DNA of 64,000 nt, from the NCBI RefSeq assembly GCF_022835695.1, contig NZ_BQUV01000001.1, forward strand, positions 1,154,263 to 1,218,262, read 5' to 3'. The notes beneath the pieces are model-generated. The model was not told the DNA's origin. It saw only the letters and a list, made by a program, of their open reading frames with translations, and made no database searches. The position numbers and the translations under genes were made by a program. Source of the DNA: Bradyrhizobium sp. Ce-3 (lineage in GTDB: Bacteria; Pseudomonadota; Alphaproteobacteria; Rhizobiales; Xanthobacteraceae). How positions within the stretch are numbered: the first letter of the stretch is position 1; every line of letters starts with the position of its first letter. Positions 52,674 to 61,217 of the stretch are shown piece by piece.

Positions 52674-53576
52674 TCATTCCGCGGCCATCATCGGCCGCGG
52701 CACCAGGCCGGCGCCCGGCCTCATCTGGAAATCGTAGGTCATCAGGTGCCACGGACCGGAGACGCGGTCGCCGTTCGGCAGCGCAGGCTCGCTCTTCGGC
52801 GCGACGCGGGCGATCAGCTCGTCCTTGACGCCGAACACCACGTCGCTGCGCAGATACTCGTCGCCATCGAGGAAGACGTGGGTGATCAGCGGCTCGTAGC
52901 CCTCGGCCTTGACCAGGAAGTGCACATGCGCCGGCCGCATCGGATGCCGCTGCGTGGCGGTGATGAGATCGCCCACCGGCCCGTCGGTCGGGATCGGATA
53001 ACTGCACGGCAGGATGGTGCGGAACGAGAAGCGACCGTCGGCATCGGTGACGAAGCGCGCGCGCAGCGATGGGCCGTGCGTCGCATAGTCCGCCTTTTGC
53101 GAATCGTAGAAGCCGTCGTCGTCGGCGTGCCAGACGTCGATCTCGGCGCCGGCGAGCGGCTTGCCGGCCAGATCCGTGACGCGGCTCTGCACGAACATCA
53201 CTTCGCCGTCGATGCCCTCCGAGATGTTGGCGCCGTGCGGCGTGACGCGATGCTCGCCGACATAGAACGGGCCGAGCACCGTGGTCTCGGTGGCGCCCTC
53301 GCGCTCGCGATGATTGACCGCGTCGACCAGCATCGAGACGCCGAGCACGTCGGAGAGCAGGATGAACTCCTGGCGCAGCGGCGTGCAGGTCTGTCCGGTG
53401 CGGGTCAGGAACTCGATCGCCTGATTCCATTCCTCGAAGGTGAGCTCAGTGCGGCGCACCAGATCGTGCAGCGACTTGACCGTCTCCTCGACGAGGAATT
53501 TCAGCCGCGCGTTGGGCGTATTGGCGAAGCTGCGGATCACCTCGTCGGTGAGGTCATGCTCGTTGAAATTGGCCAT
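52674..53576 (-). CDS. Intradiol ring-cleavage dioxygenase, hydroxyquinol 1,2-dioxygenase-like
   Basis: This 300-residue non-heme Fe(III) dioxygenase has the four iron ligands by spacing: Y157 (DGFYDS), Y193 (PCSYPIP), H217 and H219 (RPAHVHF). The N-terminal helical dimerisation domain (residues ~1-100) is as in catechol and hydroxyquinol 1,2-dioxygenases; the ~300 length and the maleylacetate reductase next door favour hydroxyquinol (1,2,4-trihydroxybenzene) or chlorocatechol cleavage to maleylacetate or a muconate. It has no muconate cycloisomerase nearby, which again favours hydroxyquinol. Confidence 0.9.
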   Translation of the reverse strand: MANFNEHDLTDEVIRSFANTPNARLKFLVEETVKSLHDLVRRTELTFEEWNQAIEFLTRTGQTCTPLRQEFILLSDVLGVSMLVDAVNHREREGATETTVLGPFYVGEHRVTPHGANISEGIDGEVMFVQSRVTDLAGKPLAGAEIDVWHADDDGFYDSQKADYATHGPSLRARFVTDADGRFSFRTILPCSYPIPTDGPVGDLITATQRHPMRPAHVHFLVKAEGYEPLITHVFLDGDEYLRSDVVFGVKDELIARVAPKSEPALPNGDRVSGPWHLMTYDFQMRPGAGLVPRPMMAAE

Positions 53577-53600
53577 CTTGTTGTCCTTGATCTCTGAGGT

Positions 53601-54734
53601 TCAGTGCGGCGCGGGCACGTCGCCGCGCCAGGCCGCCGCAATCAGTTGCTCGATCGGGGCGCGCTCGACCGGTCTTGGATTGGCATAGGGGTTGCGCACC
53701 GCCATCTCCGCGGCGCGCGCGATGCCGGCCTCGGGCATCCCGATCTCGGACAGCGCGCGCGGCAGTCCGAGCTGCCGGGCAAGCTCGAACAGCCCCTGCG
53801 GGGCATCGGCGCTGTGCAGCGCGCGCGCAACGCGAGCCATCGCGTTGGGCGCGGCGGCGGCGTTGTAGGCCGCTGCATGCGGCAGCACGACCGCGTGGGT
53901 TTCGGCGTGCGGCAGGTCGAACATGCCGCCGAGCACGTGGCAGAGCTTGTGGTGCAGCGACATCCCGACCGCGCCGAGGCAGACGCCGCACAGCCAGGCG
54001 CCATAGAGTGCGTCGCGCCGCGCCCCGATATCGGCCGGTGCCGTCATGATGCGCGGCAGCGCGCGGGCGAGCGCGGCGATGCCCTCCTCCGCCATCAGCG
54101 AGGTCAGCGGATTGGCCTCGGGCGCATAGAGCGCCTCGACGGCATGGGCGATCGCATTCAGGCCGCTGGCGGCGGAGATCTGAGGCGGCAGGCTGACGGT
54201 GAGATCGACATCGTAGATGACGGTATCAGGCACCAGGTCCTGGGACTGCTGCGTGGTCTTGATGCCGTTGCTGGTCTCGCCGAGGATCGGCGTCATCTCC
54301 GAGCCGGCATAGGTGGTCGGCATCGCGATGTGTGGCAGCCCGGTGCGCAACGACAGCGCCTTGCCGAGCCCGACCGTCGAGCCACCGCCGATCGCGACCA
54401 GCCCGTCGATGTCGCGGGATTCCACGATGCCGAGCGCTTCGTTGGTGACCTCGACCGGCGTATGCATGCGTGCGCCGGCGTAGAGGCCTGCGAGCCTGTC
54501 GCCGAGGCCGGCGCCGAGCCTTCGCCCGAGATCCTGCTGCTCGCGTGTGGTGAGCACCAGCGCCCGCTTGATGCCAAGGCGCTCGCTCTCCTCGCCGAGC
54601 CGCGCGGAGGTGCCGGCGCCGAACACTACGCGATATTGCTGCGAACAGTAGGAAAAGGCGCCCAGGCCGGCATCGCCGGCTGCCGCTAGAGGTGCGATGG
54701 ATGCACTTCCGGCATCCGGCATCGCCGTACTCAT
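53601..54734 (-). CDS. Maleylacetate reductase
   Basis: This 377-residue member of the iron-containing alcohol dehydrogenase family has the maleylacetate reductase features AIGGGSTVGLGKALSLRTGLPHIAMPTTYAGSEMTPILGET and GMSLHHKLCHVLGGMFDLPHAETHAVVLPH. It reduces maleylacetate to 3-oxoadipate with NAD(P)H, feeding beta-ketoadipate metabolism. It is the first gene of the operon, 24 bp ahead of the dioxygenase gene, with a direct-repeat operator 77-118 bp upstream. Confidence 0.93.
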   Translation of the reverse strand: MSTAMPDAGSASIAPLAAAGDAGLGAFSYCSQQYRVVFGAGTSARLGEESERLGIKRALVLTTREQQDLGRRLGAGLGDRLAGLYAGARMHTPVEVTNEALGIVESRDIDGLVAIGGGSTVGLGKALSLRTGLPHIAMPTTYAGSEMTPILGETSNGIKTTQQSQDLVPDTVIYDVDLTVSLPPQISAASGLNAIAHAVEALYAPEANPLTSLMAEEGIAALARALPRIMTAPADIGARRDALYGAWLCGVCLGAVGMSLHHKLCHVLGGMFDLPHAETHAVVLPHAAAYNAAAAPNAMARVARALHSADAPQGLFELARQLGLPRALSEIGMPEAGIARAAEMAVRNPYANPRPVERAPIEQLIAAAWRGDVPAPH

Positions 54735-54810
54735 GGCATTTCTCCCAGCCGGCGAACCGGCAAATTTCGCTTTGTTGGGAGAAAGCTAGCGGCAGGCGGC
54801 GGTCGCTCGC

Positions 54811-54852
54811 CTGCACGAAACCGGAGAGAATCTGCACAAAACCGGAAAAATC
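54811..54852. promoter_or_regulatory. Candidate AraC operator (two tandem 21-bp repeats)
   Basis: Two adjacent 21-bp units, 54811-54831 and 54832-54852, match at 16 of 21 positions; both contain CTGCAC-AAACCGGA. The period of two helical turns in direct orientation is typical for AraC/XylS dimers. The site is 77 bp before the maleylacetate reductase start, and the araC gene itself ends at 54900. Confidence 0.7.
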
Positions 54853-54899
54853 GTCTGGGTATCGCCCCTCGCCCCGCCTGGCCGTGGACGGGCAGCGAG

Positions 54900-55799
54900 C
54901 TAGTGGCTGCGCCGGTATCGCCCCGGCGTCACGCCGGTGAAGCGCCGGAACATGCGCGTAAAATGCTCTTGGTGCGAGAAGCCGCAGGCCAGCGCGATGT
55001 CGGCAAGGCTCTGCGTCTCGTCGGCGAGCAGCGCTCTGGCGCGCTCGATCCGCAGATTGAGCACGTATTGGTAGGGCGAGACGCCGCTGGTCGCCTTGAA
55101 CAGGCGCACGAAATATTCGGTGCTGCGGCCGCACAACTCCGCCAGCTGGTCGAGCCGGATATCGGTATCGAGGTTGGCGTCGACGAATTCGCGAATCCGC
55201 GCCATCTGCCTGACGCTCAGCAGGTTCGGATGCTTGCCGGCCTCCACGCTCGGCTTGTGGAAATTGATCGCAACGAAGCGGTTGGCGATCGCCTGCGCGA
55301 TCGGATCGACGAACAGCGACGAGGCCGGCAGGGCGCCGGTGATGGTGTCGCCGATCGCCGCCGCGAGATGCTCGAGCACGGCATCCTGATCGCCGAGCAT
55401 CGGCGCCAGCCCGCTGATCAGGCTCGGCGCCCCGTCGCGACCCGCGAACAGATCGGAACGCAGATAGATGTGGGTGGATTCGAGCGCCTCGCGCAGCACC
55501 ACGTTGCAGGCGTGCCCGGCCGGCAGGAAGAACACGCCGCCGCGCGGGATGTGCCGGGCCACCGACTTGCCGTCCATCACATAGGTGATGTCGACTGGAC
55601 CGCCCCGATGCAGCACCATGAGGTTGTCGGAGAGCGCGTGAAAATGTCCATCAAACGGCCGCTCGCGCTGCACCGAGGCAAACGCCGACGACCAGCCGAG
55701 CCCTTCGCTCGAGCCGCGGAAATCGGCCTGGAAGCGGTTCAGGATCCCGTGCGTCTCCTGCACCCCAAAATTCGACGTCGCCTGCATCCGACAGACCAA
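54900..55799 (-). CDS. AraC-family regulator of the aromatic operon
   Basis: This 299-residue regulator has an N-terminal cupin-like sensor domain (SVQRERPFDGHFHALSDNLMVLHRG, PRGGVFFLPAGHACN) and a C-terminal AraC double helix-turn-helix (DIRLDQLAELCGRSTEYFVRLFKATSG and SLADIALACGFSHQEHFTRMFRRFTG). It lies upstream of the maleylacetate reductase gene in the same direction, with a 165-bp gap carrying the tandem repeat. The start may be the first Met (55799) or M5. Confidence 0.9.
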   Translation of the reverse strand: MVCRMQATSNFGVQETHGILNRFQADFRGSSEGLGWSSAFASVQRERPFDGHFHALSDNLMVLHRGGPVDITYVMDGKSVARHIPRGGVFFLPAGHACNVVLREALESTHIYLRSDLFAGRDGAPSLISGLAPMLGDQDAVLEHLAAAIGDTITGALPASSLFVDPIAQAIANRFVAINFHKPSVEAGKHPNLLSVRQMARIREFVDANLDTDIRLDQLAELCGRSTEYFVRLFKATSGVSPYQYVLNLRIERARALLADETQSLADIALACGFSHQEHFTRMFRRFTGVTPGRYRRSH

Positions 55800-55907
55800 G
55801 GGCTCGAGGCTTCGGTGCCGCGAGTGAAACCCAACGGCCCCCGATTTTCAATACATCGAACCGGGCGAGGTCCTGGCAGCCGTGCTGCGCCGCAATAGCG
55901 AAGCCTG

Positions 55908-56582
55908 CTAGTCCTTGGCCGCGAGCCAGATCACGTGGCGCACGCCGCGGCCGCGGCCCGTGGCACGGACGGCAATTTCGTTGACCGCGAACCCGGCCCG
56001 GGACAGCGACTTCGGGAATTTGGCATTCGGACCGGACGACCACACGGCGAGCACGCCGCGGCGCCGCAGGGCGGTGTGTGCGATCTTGAGCCCGGAGATA
56101 TCATACAGCGCGTTATTGGCCTTGCGCGTCAGGCCTTCGGGGCCGTTGTCGACATCGAGCAGGATGGCATCGAAGGTCGACGGGTGTCGCCCGATCACAT
56201 CGGCGACGTCCACCTCCTGGATGCTCACGCGCGGATCGTTGAGGCTGTCGCCGAAGATCTCAGCCATCGGGCCTTTCGCCCAGGCGACGACCGATGGCAC
56301 CAGCTCGGCCACCGTGATTTTCGCCTCGGCTCCGAGCACCTTGAGCGCGGCCCGCAGCGTGAAACCCATGCCGAGGCCGCCGATCAGGAAATGCGGTTTT
56401 GCAACCTTGTCGATCTTCTTTGCGGCGAGCGTCGCCAGCGCCTCCTCCGAGCCCGACAGGCGGCTGTTCATCAGCTCGTTGGTGCCGAGCATGATCGAGA
56501 ATTCGCGGCCACGCCGCATCAGACGCAATTCACCTTCAGTGCCGGGAATGCGCGCGGTATCGATCTTTTCCCATGGAATCAT
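55908..56582 (-). CDS. Spermidine-synthase-like methyltransferase-fold protein
   Basis: This 224-residue Rossmann-like protein has the cofactor motif FLIGGLGMGFTLRAALKVLG (GGLGMG, about residue 68), KITVAELVPSVVAWAK and DAILLDVDNGPEGLT, resembling spermidine synthase and SAM-dependent methyltransferases. The short length and the absence of polyamine genes make true spermidine synthase activity doubtful. It stands alone on the minus strand. Confidence 0.82.
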   Translation of the reverse strand: MIPWEKIDTARIPGTEGELRLMRRGREFSIMLGTNELMNSRLSGSEEALATLAAKKIDKVAKPHFLIGGLGMGFTLRAALKVLGAEAKITVAELVPSVVAWAKGPMAEIFGDSLNDPRVSIQEVDVADVIGRHPSTFDAILLDVDNGPEGLTRKANNALYDISGLKIAHTALRRRGVLAVWSSGPNAKFPKSLSRAGFAVNEIAVRATGRGRGVRHVIWLAAKD

Positions 56583-56615
56583 GCGGCGGCTTGTAGCATG
56601 GGCGGCACGTCTGCC

Positions 56616-56703
56616 GTAGCCCGGATGGAGCGCAGCGTAATCCGGGACAGCCTCAAATGCGGGTCGACCGGCCCCGGATTTCGCTGCGCTTCATCCGGGC
56701 TAC
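56616..56703. repeat. Palindromic intergenic repeat family R3, copy 2
   Basis: The same element as 38511-38593: GTAGCCCGGATGGAGCGCAG on the left and CTGCGCTTCATCCGGGCTAC on the right. Confidence 0.92.
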
Positions 56704-56738
56704 GAAGGCTCAGCAGCGGCGCAACACCGTTGCGCCAT

Positions 56739-56806
56739 GCTGGGGCCACAGCCCTCTTCAACAACACAACCCTGTGGTTATGGGTCCCGGCTTTCGCCGG
56801 GACGAC
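56739..56806. repeat. Palindromic intergenic repeat family R2, right half
   Basis: This contains GCTGGGGCCACAGC and the right arm GTGGTTATGGGTCCC...GGGACGAC seen at 8602-8670, but not the left arm. It follows R3 copy 2 directly, so two repeat families are stacked here. Confidence 0.8.
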
Positions 56807-56841
56807 TATCGGGATGCATCAAGGTCATCCCAACTGCAAGC

Positions 56842-59800
56842 CTAGCCGCCGGCCCAGACGTCGAGCACGTAGCGGTTCCCTGTTCCCATCTCCTCGGTCC
56901 AGCGCGCGGCGGCGTCGGCATCGGTGCCGGTGCGCTCGCGATAGATCGACATCAGCGTCGCCTTGACGTCGGGCTCCATCTTGCCGCCATCGCCGCAGAC
57001 ATAGACGATCGCGCCCTTCTGGATCAGTTCCCAGACCCGGTCCTTCTGCGCGGCAACGAGGTGCTGCACATAGGTCTTCGGTCCGTCGGCGCGCGAGAAG
57101 GCGGTGTGGAGTTCGGTGATGCCGTCGGCCGCGAACGCCTTCAGCTCATCCGCATAGATGAAGTCCTGCTCCGGATTCCGGCAACCGAAGAACAGCATCG
57201 CCGGCCCCAGCGTCGCGCCCTGCGCCTTGCGCGCGGCGCGCTCCTGCAGGAAGCCGCGGAACGGCGCCAAGCCCGTGCCCGGCCCGATCATGATGATCGG
57301 CACGGCGTTGTCGTCGGGCAGACGGAAGCCGGCCTTGGTCTCCTTGATGGTGGCGTGGACGGTGTCGCCGGCGCGGCGGCGCGCCAGATAGTTCGAGCAG
57401 ATCCCCTTGTAGATGCCGCGGCCCGAACTTGCGGGGGCTTCCACCACGCCCACGGTGACGCTGCAGCGCTGCGCCTCGCCCGCCGGAGACGACGAGATCG
57501 AATAATAGCGCGGCGCCAGCAGCGACAGCATTTCGAGGTAGAGGTGGAACGGCAGCTCGCAGGCCGGATATTCCTCGAGCAGGTCGAACACCGATTTGCG
57601 TTTTCCCAGCACCTCGGTGCGGTAGCGCCCGGCCGAGGCGTCGTCGTCGCCGACATAGGCCAGCAGCTTCGGCTTGGTCACCGGGCAGCGGGTGTGCTCG
57701 GCCATGATCTGGATCTGCTTGCGGGTCGCAACCTGCTGCAACTCGACGAACTCGGTGAGCAGCCGGCCGACCGACACCGCGTTGCCGACCGGCAGCTGCG
57801 CGCGGCGGCCTTCCGAGACCTGCAGGCGGATCTGGTCGGCCGGCAGGAAGCCGAAGCGGCGCGCGACGGAATCGACCAGGGTCGGATCGTTGCGCGGCAC
57901 CACGCTGAGATGATCGCCGACGCGGTATTTCAGACCGGCCGGCAGCTCGACTTCGATATGCCGGGTCGAGCGCTCCGACGGATGGGCGCCGTCCTTGGTC
58001 TGCAGCTCGTTGTTGGCGAGCACCTTCATCGGCACCGCGCCGCCCTGCGTCACGATGGTGTTGATCGCGCCCTGCGCCACCGGCTCGATCGCATAAAGCG
58101 GCTCGTCCTCGGCGGTGCGGGTGAAATTCCAGTCGATGCCGAATTCCTTGGTCGCGACCTTGGCGGCCTCCGGGAACCATTTCTGGAACTGGCCGTCGAG
58201 ATCGCTGCGCGCATCGCCCTCGCCGCGCGGATAGACCGCGCGCGCGCCGTGCCTGGTCATTTGCTCGTCGATGAAGCGCGGCACCGACTGATAGGTCGCC
58301 GCCCAATCGCTGTTGCCGCAGCCGAACACCGCGTAGCGCACCTTGGCGAAGGCATCCTTCGGCAGGTCGCTTTCGAGCCATTTGACGAACTGCGTCGCGT
58401 TGTCGGGCGCCGCGCCATTGTAGGAGGCGCAGATGATCAGGACGCCGCCCTCCTCCGGCAGCTTGCCGACATAATCGTCCAGCGGACCAAGCCGGGTGGC
58501 AAAGCCGTTGATCTCGGAGAGATCGGCCATGCGGGTCGCCAACTCCTCGGCCGAACCGAGGTTGGACCCGTACAGCACCAGCATCGGCGTGTTGTGGCCG
58601 GGGCGCGTGGTCGGAGCGCGCGGGGCCTTCGGTGCGGCCGCAACCGCGCTGGTGCTGCCGGCGAACGCGCCGCGATCCCTGTCGTCGCGCGGCCGCACCT
58701 TGATCCTGAAGCCGTCGGGCTTGACGGTCAGCGTCTCCTTCAGGTGCATCTGGTAGCGATGCACGTCGAGCAGCTTGAAGCGCTGCAGGATCATTCCGAT
58801 CGCGAGCGCCGCCTCGTGCATGGCAAAGCCGCGGCCGATGCAGGCGCGCTGGCCGTTGCCGAACGGCTTCCACGCGTTGAGCGGGCGCTTGGCCTCGGCC
58901 TCGCGGCTGAAATTCTCCGGGTCGAACACGTCGGGGTTCGGGCCCCAGACCGTGGGATCGCGATGCAGCGCCATCACCAGGATGGTGATGAAGGTGTTCT
59001 TCTTCAGCTTGTACTTGCCGCCGATCGCCTCGTCGTTGAGCGGCGCGATGCCGTAAGCCGGCGCCGGCGGCCACAGCCGCAGCGCCTCCTTCAGGCATTG
59101 GGTGATGTAGGTGAGCTGCGTCACCTGCTGGTAGGTCGGCCGCGCATCGACGTCGGGACCGAGGACGCGATCGACCTCCTCATAGGCCTTCTTCAGCACC
59201 TCAGGATGCTTCAACAGCGCGTAGATCGTGCACGACAGCAGGCCGGAGGTGGTCTCGTGACCGGCAATCAGGAAGGTGTTGATCTGGTAGCGGATGTTGA
59301 CGTCGTCGAGCTGCTCGCCGGTCGCGCGGTCGACGCCGGTCATCATCGCGGCAAGCATGTCCTTCTTGTCGTCGGACGCGGCGGTGTTGCCGCGCCGCTC
59401 GGCGATGATCTCGTCGACCATCTTGTTCATGAAGCCGACGTCGTCGGCGAGCGTCTTGCGCCGCTTCTGCATCCACAGCCCTTCGAGCGGCAGGCCGCGG
59501 GTCATCATGATGGTTTCGAGCGAGCGCACCAGCGATTCCACGAAGGGATGGTAGTCGCGGCGGTAGAACGAGTTGAAGCGATAGTCGAAGCCGCACAGCC
59601 CGATGGTGTCGAGGGTGAGCGCCGTCATGTCGTGGACGACCTCGATCTCCTCGTCGGCGTTGAGGCGCTCCCATTTCTTGACCAGCTGCTCGGCGATGTC
59701 GACCATGCTCGGGTGGTACGACTGCATGGCGCGGTTGCCGAACGGCTGCATCAGGATGTTGTGCGCCTTGCTCCAGTTCGGCTCCCTGGTGTCGGCCGTG

Positions 59801-60075
59801 AACAGCCCGTCACCGCCGACCGCGCGCACCCGGCGCAGCGAACCGCGCACCGCCTTGTCGAAGCGCTTCTCGTCGGAGAGCTCGTCCACCAGATCGTGGC
59901 CGGACACGATCACGATCGGCGCGCCCATCATGTCGAGCCAGAAGATCGGTCCGAGCTCCTTGGAGAGCTTGACCAGATGCTGCACCGGCGCGGTCGAATC
60001 CAGCGACAGCATGTTGCCGACCACCGGCTTCGTCGGCGGATGCGGGATCGGACTCAGTCTGTTGCCGGACGCCAT
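56842..60075 (-). CDS. Self-sufficient cytochrome P450-reductase fusion, CYP102 (P450-BM3)-like
   Basis: This 1077-residue fusion has a P450 domain (1-~465), an FMN domain (~498-640; LVLYGSNLGSAEELA) and an FAD/NADPH reductase domain (~670-1077; PRYYSISSSP, GPGTGLAPFRGFL, YVCGDGG). P450 motifs are AGHETT (271-276), ExxR (E330-R333) and heme loop FGNGQRACIG with C412. F92 aligns with BM3 Phe87. By eye, BM3 Arg47 and Tyr51 (fatty-acid carboxylate anchors) align with A52 and I56. CYP102 enzymes hydroxylate or epoxidise fatty acids subterminally. Upstream are epoxide hydrolase and WS/DGAT genes. Confidence 0.95.
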   Translation of the reverse strand: MASGNRLSPIPHPPTKPVVGNMLSLDSTAPVQHLVKLSKELGPIFWLDMMGAPIVIVSGHDLVDELSDEKRFDKAVRGSLRRVRAVGGDGLFTADTREPNWSKAHNILMQPFGNRAMQSYHPSMVDIAEQLVKKWERLNADEEIEVVHDMTALTLDTIGLCGFDYRFNSFYRRDYHPFVESLVRSLETIMMTRGLPLEGLWMQKRRKTLADDVGFMNKMVDEIIAERRGNTAASDDKKDMLAAMMTGVDRATGEQLDDVNIRYQINTFLIAGHETTSGLLSCTIYALLKHPEVLKKAYEEVDRVLGPDVDARPTYQQVTQLTYITQCLKEALRLWPPAPAYGIAPLNDEAIGGKYKLKKNTFITILVMALHRDPTVWGPNPDVFDPENFSREAEAKRPLNAWKPFGNGQRACIGRGFAMHEAALAIGMILQRFKLLDVHRYQMHLKETLTVKPDGFRIKVRPRDDRDRGAFAGSTSAVAAAPKAPRAPTTRPGHNTPMLVLYGSNLGSAEELATRMADLSEINGFATRLGPLDDYVGKLPEEGGVLIICASYNGAAPDNATQFVKWLESDLPKDAFAKVRYAVFGCGNSDWAATYQSVPRFIDEQMTRHGARAVYPRGEGDARSDLDGQFQKWFPEAAKVATKEFGIDWNFTRTAEDEPLYAIEPVAQGAINTIVTQGGAVPMKVLANNELQTKDGAHPSERSTRHIEVELPAGLKYRVGDHLSVVPRNDPTLVDSVARRFGFLPADQIRLQVSEGRRAQLPVGNAVSVGRLLTEFVELQQVATRKQIQIMAEHTRCPVTKPKLLAYVGDDDASAGRYRTEVLGKRKSVFDLLEEYPACELPFHLYLEMLSLLAPRYYSISSSPAGEAQRCSVTVGVVEAPASSGRGIYKGICSNYLARRRAGDTVHATIKETKAGFRLPDDNAVPIIMIGPGTGLAPFRGFLQERAARKAQGATLGPAMLFFGCRNPEQDFIYADELKAFAADGITELHTAFSRADGPKTYVQHLVAAQKDRVWELIQKGAIVYVCGDGGKMEPDVKATLMSIYRERTGTDADAAARWTEEMGTGNRYVLDVWAGG

Positions 60076-60101
60076 TGTCGAAGTGCCCCCTCACTACGCG
60101 C

Positions 60102-60209
60102 CGTCATCCTGAGGAGCGCGCAACACGCGCGTCTCGAAGAATGGCCGCTTGCTCCAGTCCCTCTCATCCTTCGAGGCGCGCCGAAGCCGGCGCGCACCTC
60201 AGGATGACG
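60102..60209. repeat. Palindromic intergenic repeat family R4, copy 2
   Basis: An inverted repeat of ~108 bp bounded by CGTCATCCTGAGGAGCGCGC and GCGCGCACCTCAGGATGACG. It ends 1 bp before the epoxide hydrolase stop codon and lies in the gap between that gene and the CYP102 gene. Confidence 0.92.
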
Positions 60210-60210
60210 C

Positions 60211-61206
60211 CTAGCCGAATCTTCGCTTACGCCATTCGATCAGCTTGGCGCTGACCTCGTCAGGCTTTTCCTGCTGCGTCCAATGGCCGCTGTCCTTGAC
60301 CAGGTATTTCTCGAGGTCCGGCACCAGCCGCTCCATGCCGTCGGCGGCCGACGGCGGCAGCACCGCGTCGTTCTCGGCCATGATCATCAGCGACGGCACC
60401 CGGACGTGATGGTCGAGCCCCGCCGAGCGTTCCCAGTTGCGGGTGAAATTGCGATACCAGTTGATGCCGCCGGTGAAGCCGGTCTTGCTGAAGGTGTCGA
60501 CGAACACCTTCTTCTCGTCCGCCGACAGGATCGGCGTCCGCGGATCATGCCTGGCGTCGTAATTCGCGATCATCTGCGGGAATGCCAGATTGAGCCGCGC
60601 CGAAGCGCCGACGCCGGCGATCGGCTGCTCGGGTGGCGCATCCGCGGCGCGCGGCGCCGGCTTGCGCATGAAGGCATCGAAGGTCTGCTCGACCCGGCTG
60701 CCGAAGATCCGGTCCGGCTCGCGCGCCGGATCCTGGAACTGGACGATGTACATGTGGTCGCCGAAGCGCTGGCGGAACAGCGCGATCGGATCGACAGGCG
60801 CGCGGTCCCAATGCGGCGTGTTGACGCCGACGACGCCGGCGACCCGGGCGGGATGCCTGAGCGGCATCTGCCAGACGACGAAGCCGCCCCAGTCGTGACC
60901 GACGAAAATCGCCTTGTCGATCTTGAGATGGTCGAGCAGGCCGACGAGGTCGCCGGTCAGGTGCTCCATGTCGTAGGCTTCGACCGGCTCCGGCCGGTCG
61001 GTCGCGCCATAGCCGCGCTGATCAGGTGCGATCACCCGGATGCCGGCCTCACCCAGCGCCTTGATCTGGTGACGCCACGAGAACGCCAGCTCGGGCCAGC
61101 CGTGGCACAGCACCACCGGCGGCGTATCGGTTTTGGGGCCCGCCTCGTAAAACCCCATGCGGATGCCGTTCGTCTCGGCGAACTGCAGCGGTGGCATATC
61201 GATCAT
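60211..61206 (-). CDS. Epoxide hydrolase (alpha/beta hydrolase fold)
   Basis: This 331-residue enzyme has the epoxide hydrolase signature: oxyanion motif HGWPE (35-39), nucleophile D105 in GHDWGG, and a late DSGHWTQQEKP His. Aspartate as nucleophile distinguishes epoxide hydrolase from esterase. It would open an epoxide to a vicinal diol; the neighbouring CYP102 enzyme could supply the epoxide. The start at 61206 (MIDMPPL) lies 11 bp after the WS/DGAT stop. Confidence 0.92.
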   Translation of the reverse strand: MIDMPPLQFAETNGIRMGFYEAGPKTDTPPVVLCHGWPELAFSWRHQIKALGEAGIRVIAPDQRGYGATDRPEPVEAYDMEHLTGDLVGLLDHLKIDKAIFVGHDWGGFVVWQMPLRHPARVAGVVGVNTPHWDRAPVDPIALFRQRFGDHMYIVQFQDPAREPDRIFGSRVEQTFDAFMRKPAPRAADAPPEQPIAGVGASARLNLAFPQMIANYDARHDPRTPILSADEKKVFVDTFSKTGFTGGINWYRNFTRNWERSAGLDHHVRVPSLMIMAENDAVLPPSAADGMERLVPDLEKYLVKDSGHWTQQEKPDEVSAKLIEWRKRRFG

Positions 61207-61217
61207 TGCAGGAATTC

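Noticed and set aside
50632-52737. Plus-strand open frame of 701 codons opposite the TfdB-like gene
   Set aside because: Antisense shadow; no family features.
52639-53430. N-terminal extension of the TfdB-like frame
   Set aside because: It would overlap the dioxygenase gene almost completely; the FAD motif starts 14 residues after the chosen ATG, which is the normal place.
55908-56582. True spermidine synthase (speE)
   Set aside because: Too short, no polyamine genes nearby, and only the Rossmann-type cofactor fold is visible.
56737-60207. Plus-strand open frame of 1156 codons opposite the CYP102 gene
   Set aside because: It is longer than the real gene but has no recognisable domain, is Arg/His/Asp-rich in the way of antisense frames in high-GC DNA, and the minus strand encodes a complete P450-reductase.
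2951-60209. CRISPR array
   Set aside because: The repeats are long palindromes scattered singly over tens of kilobases, with no regular spacers and no cas genes.
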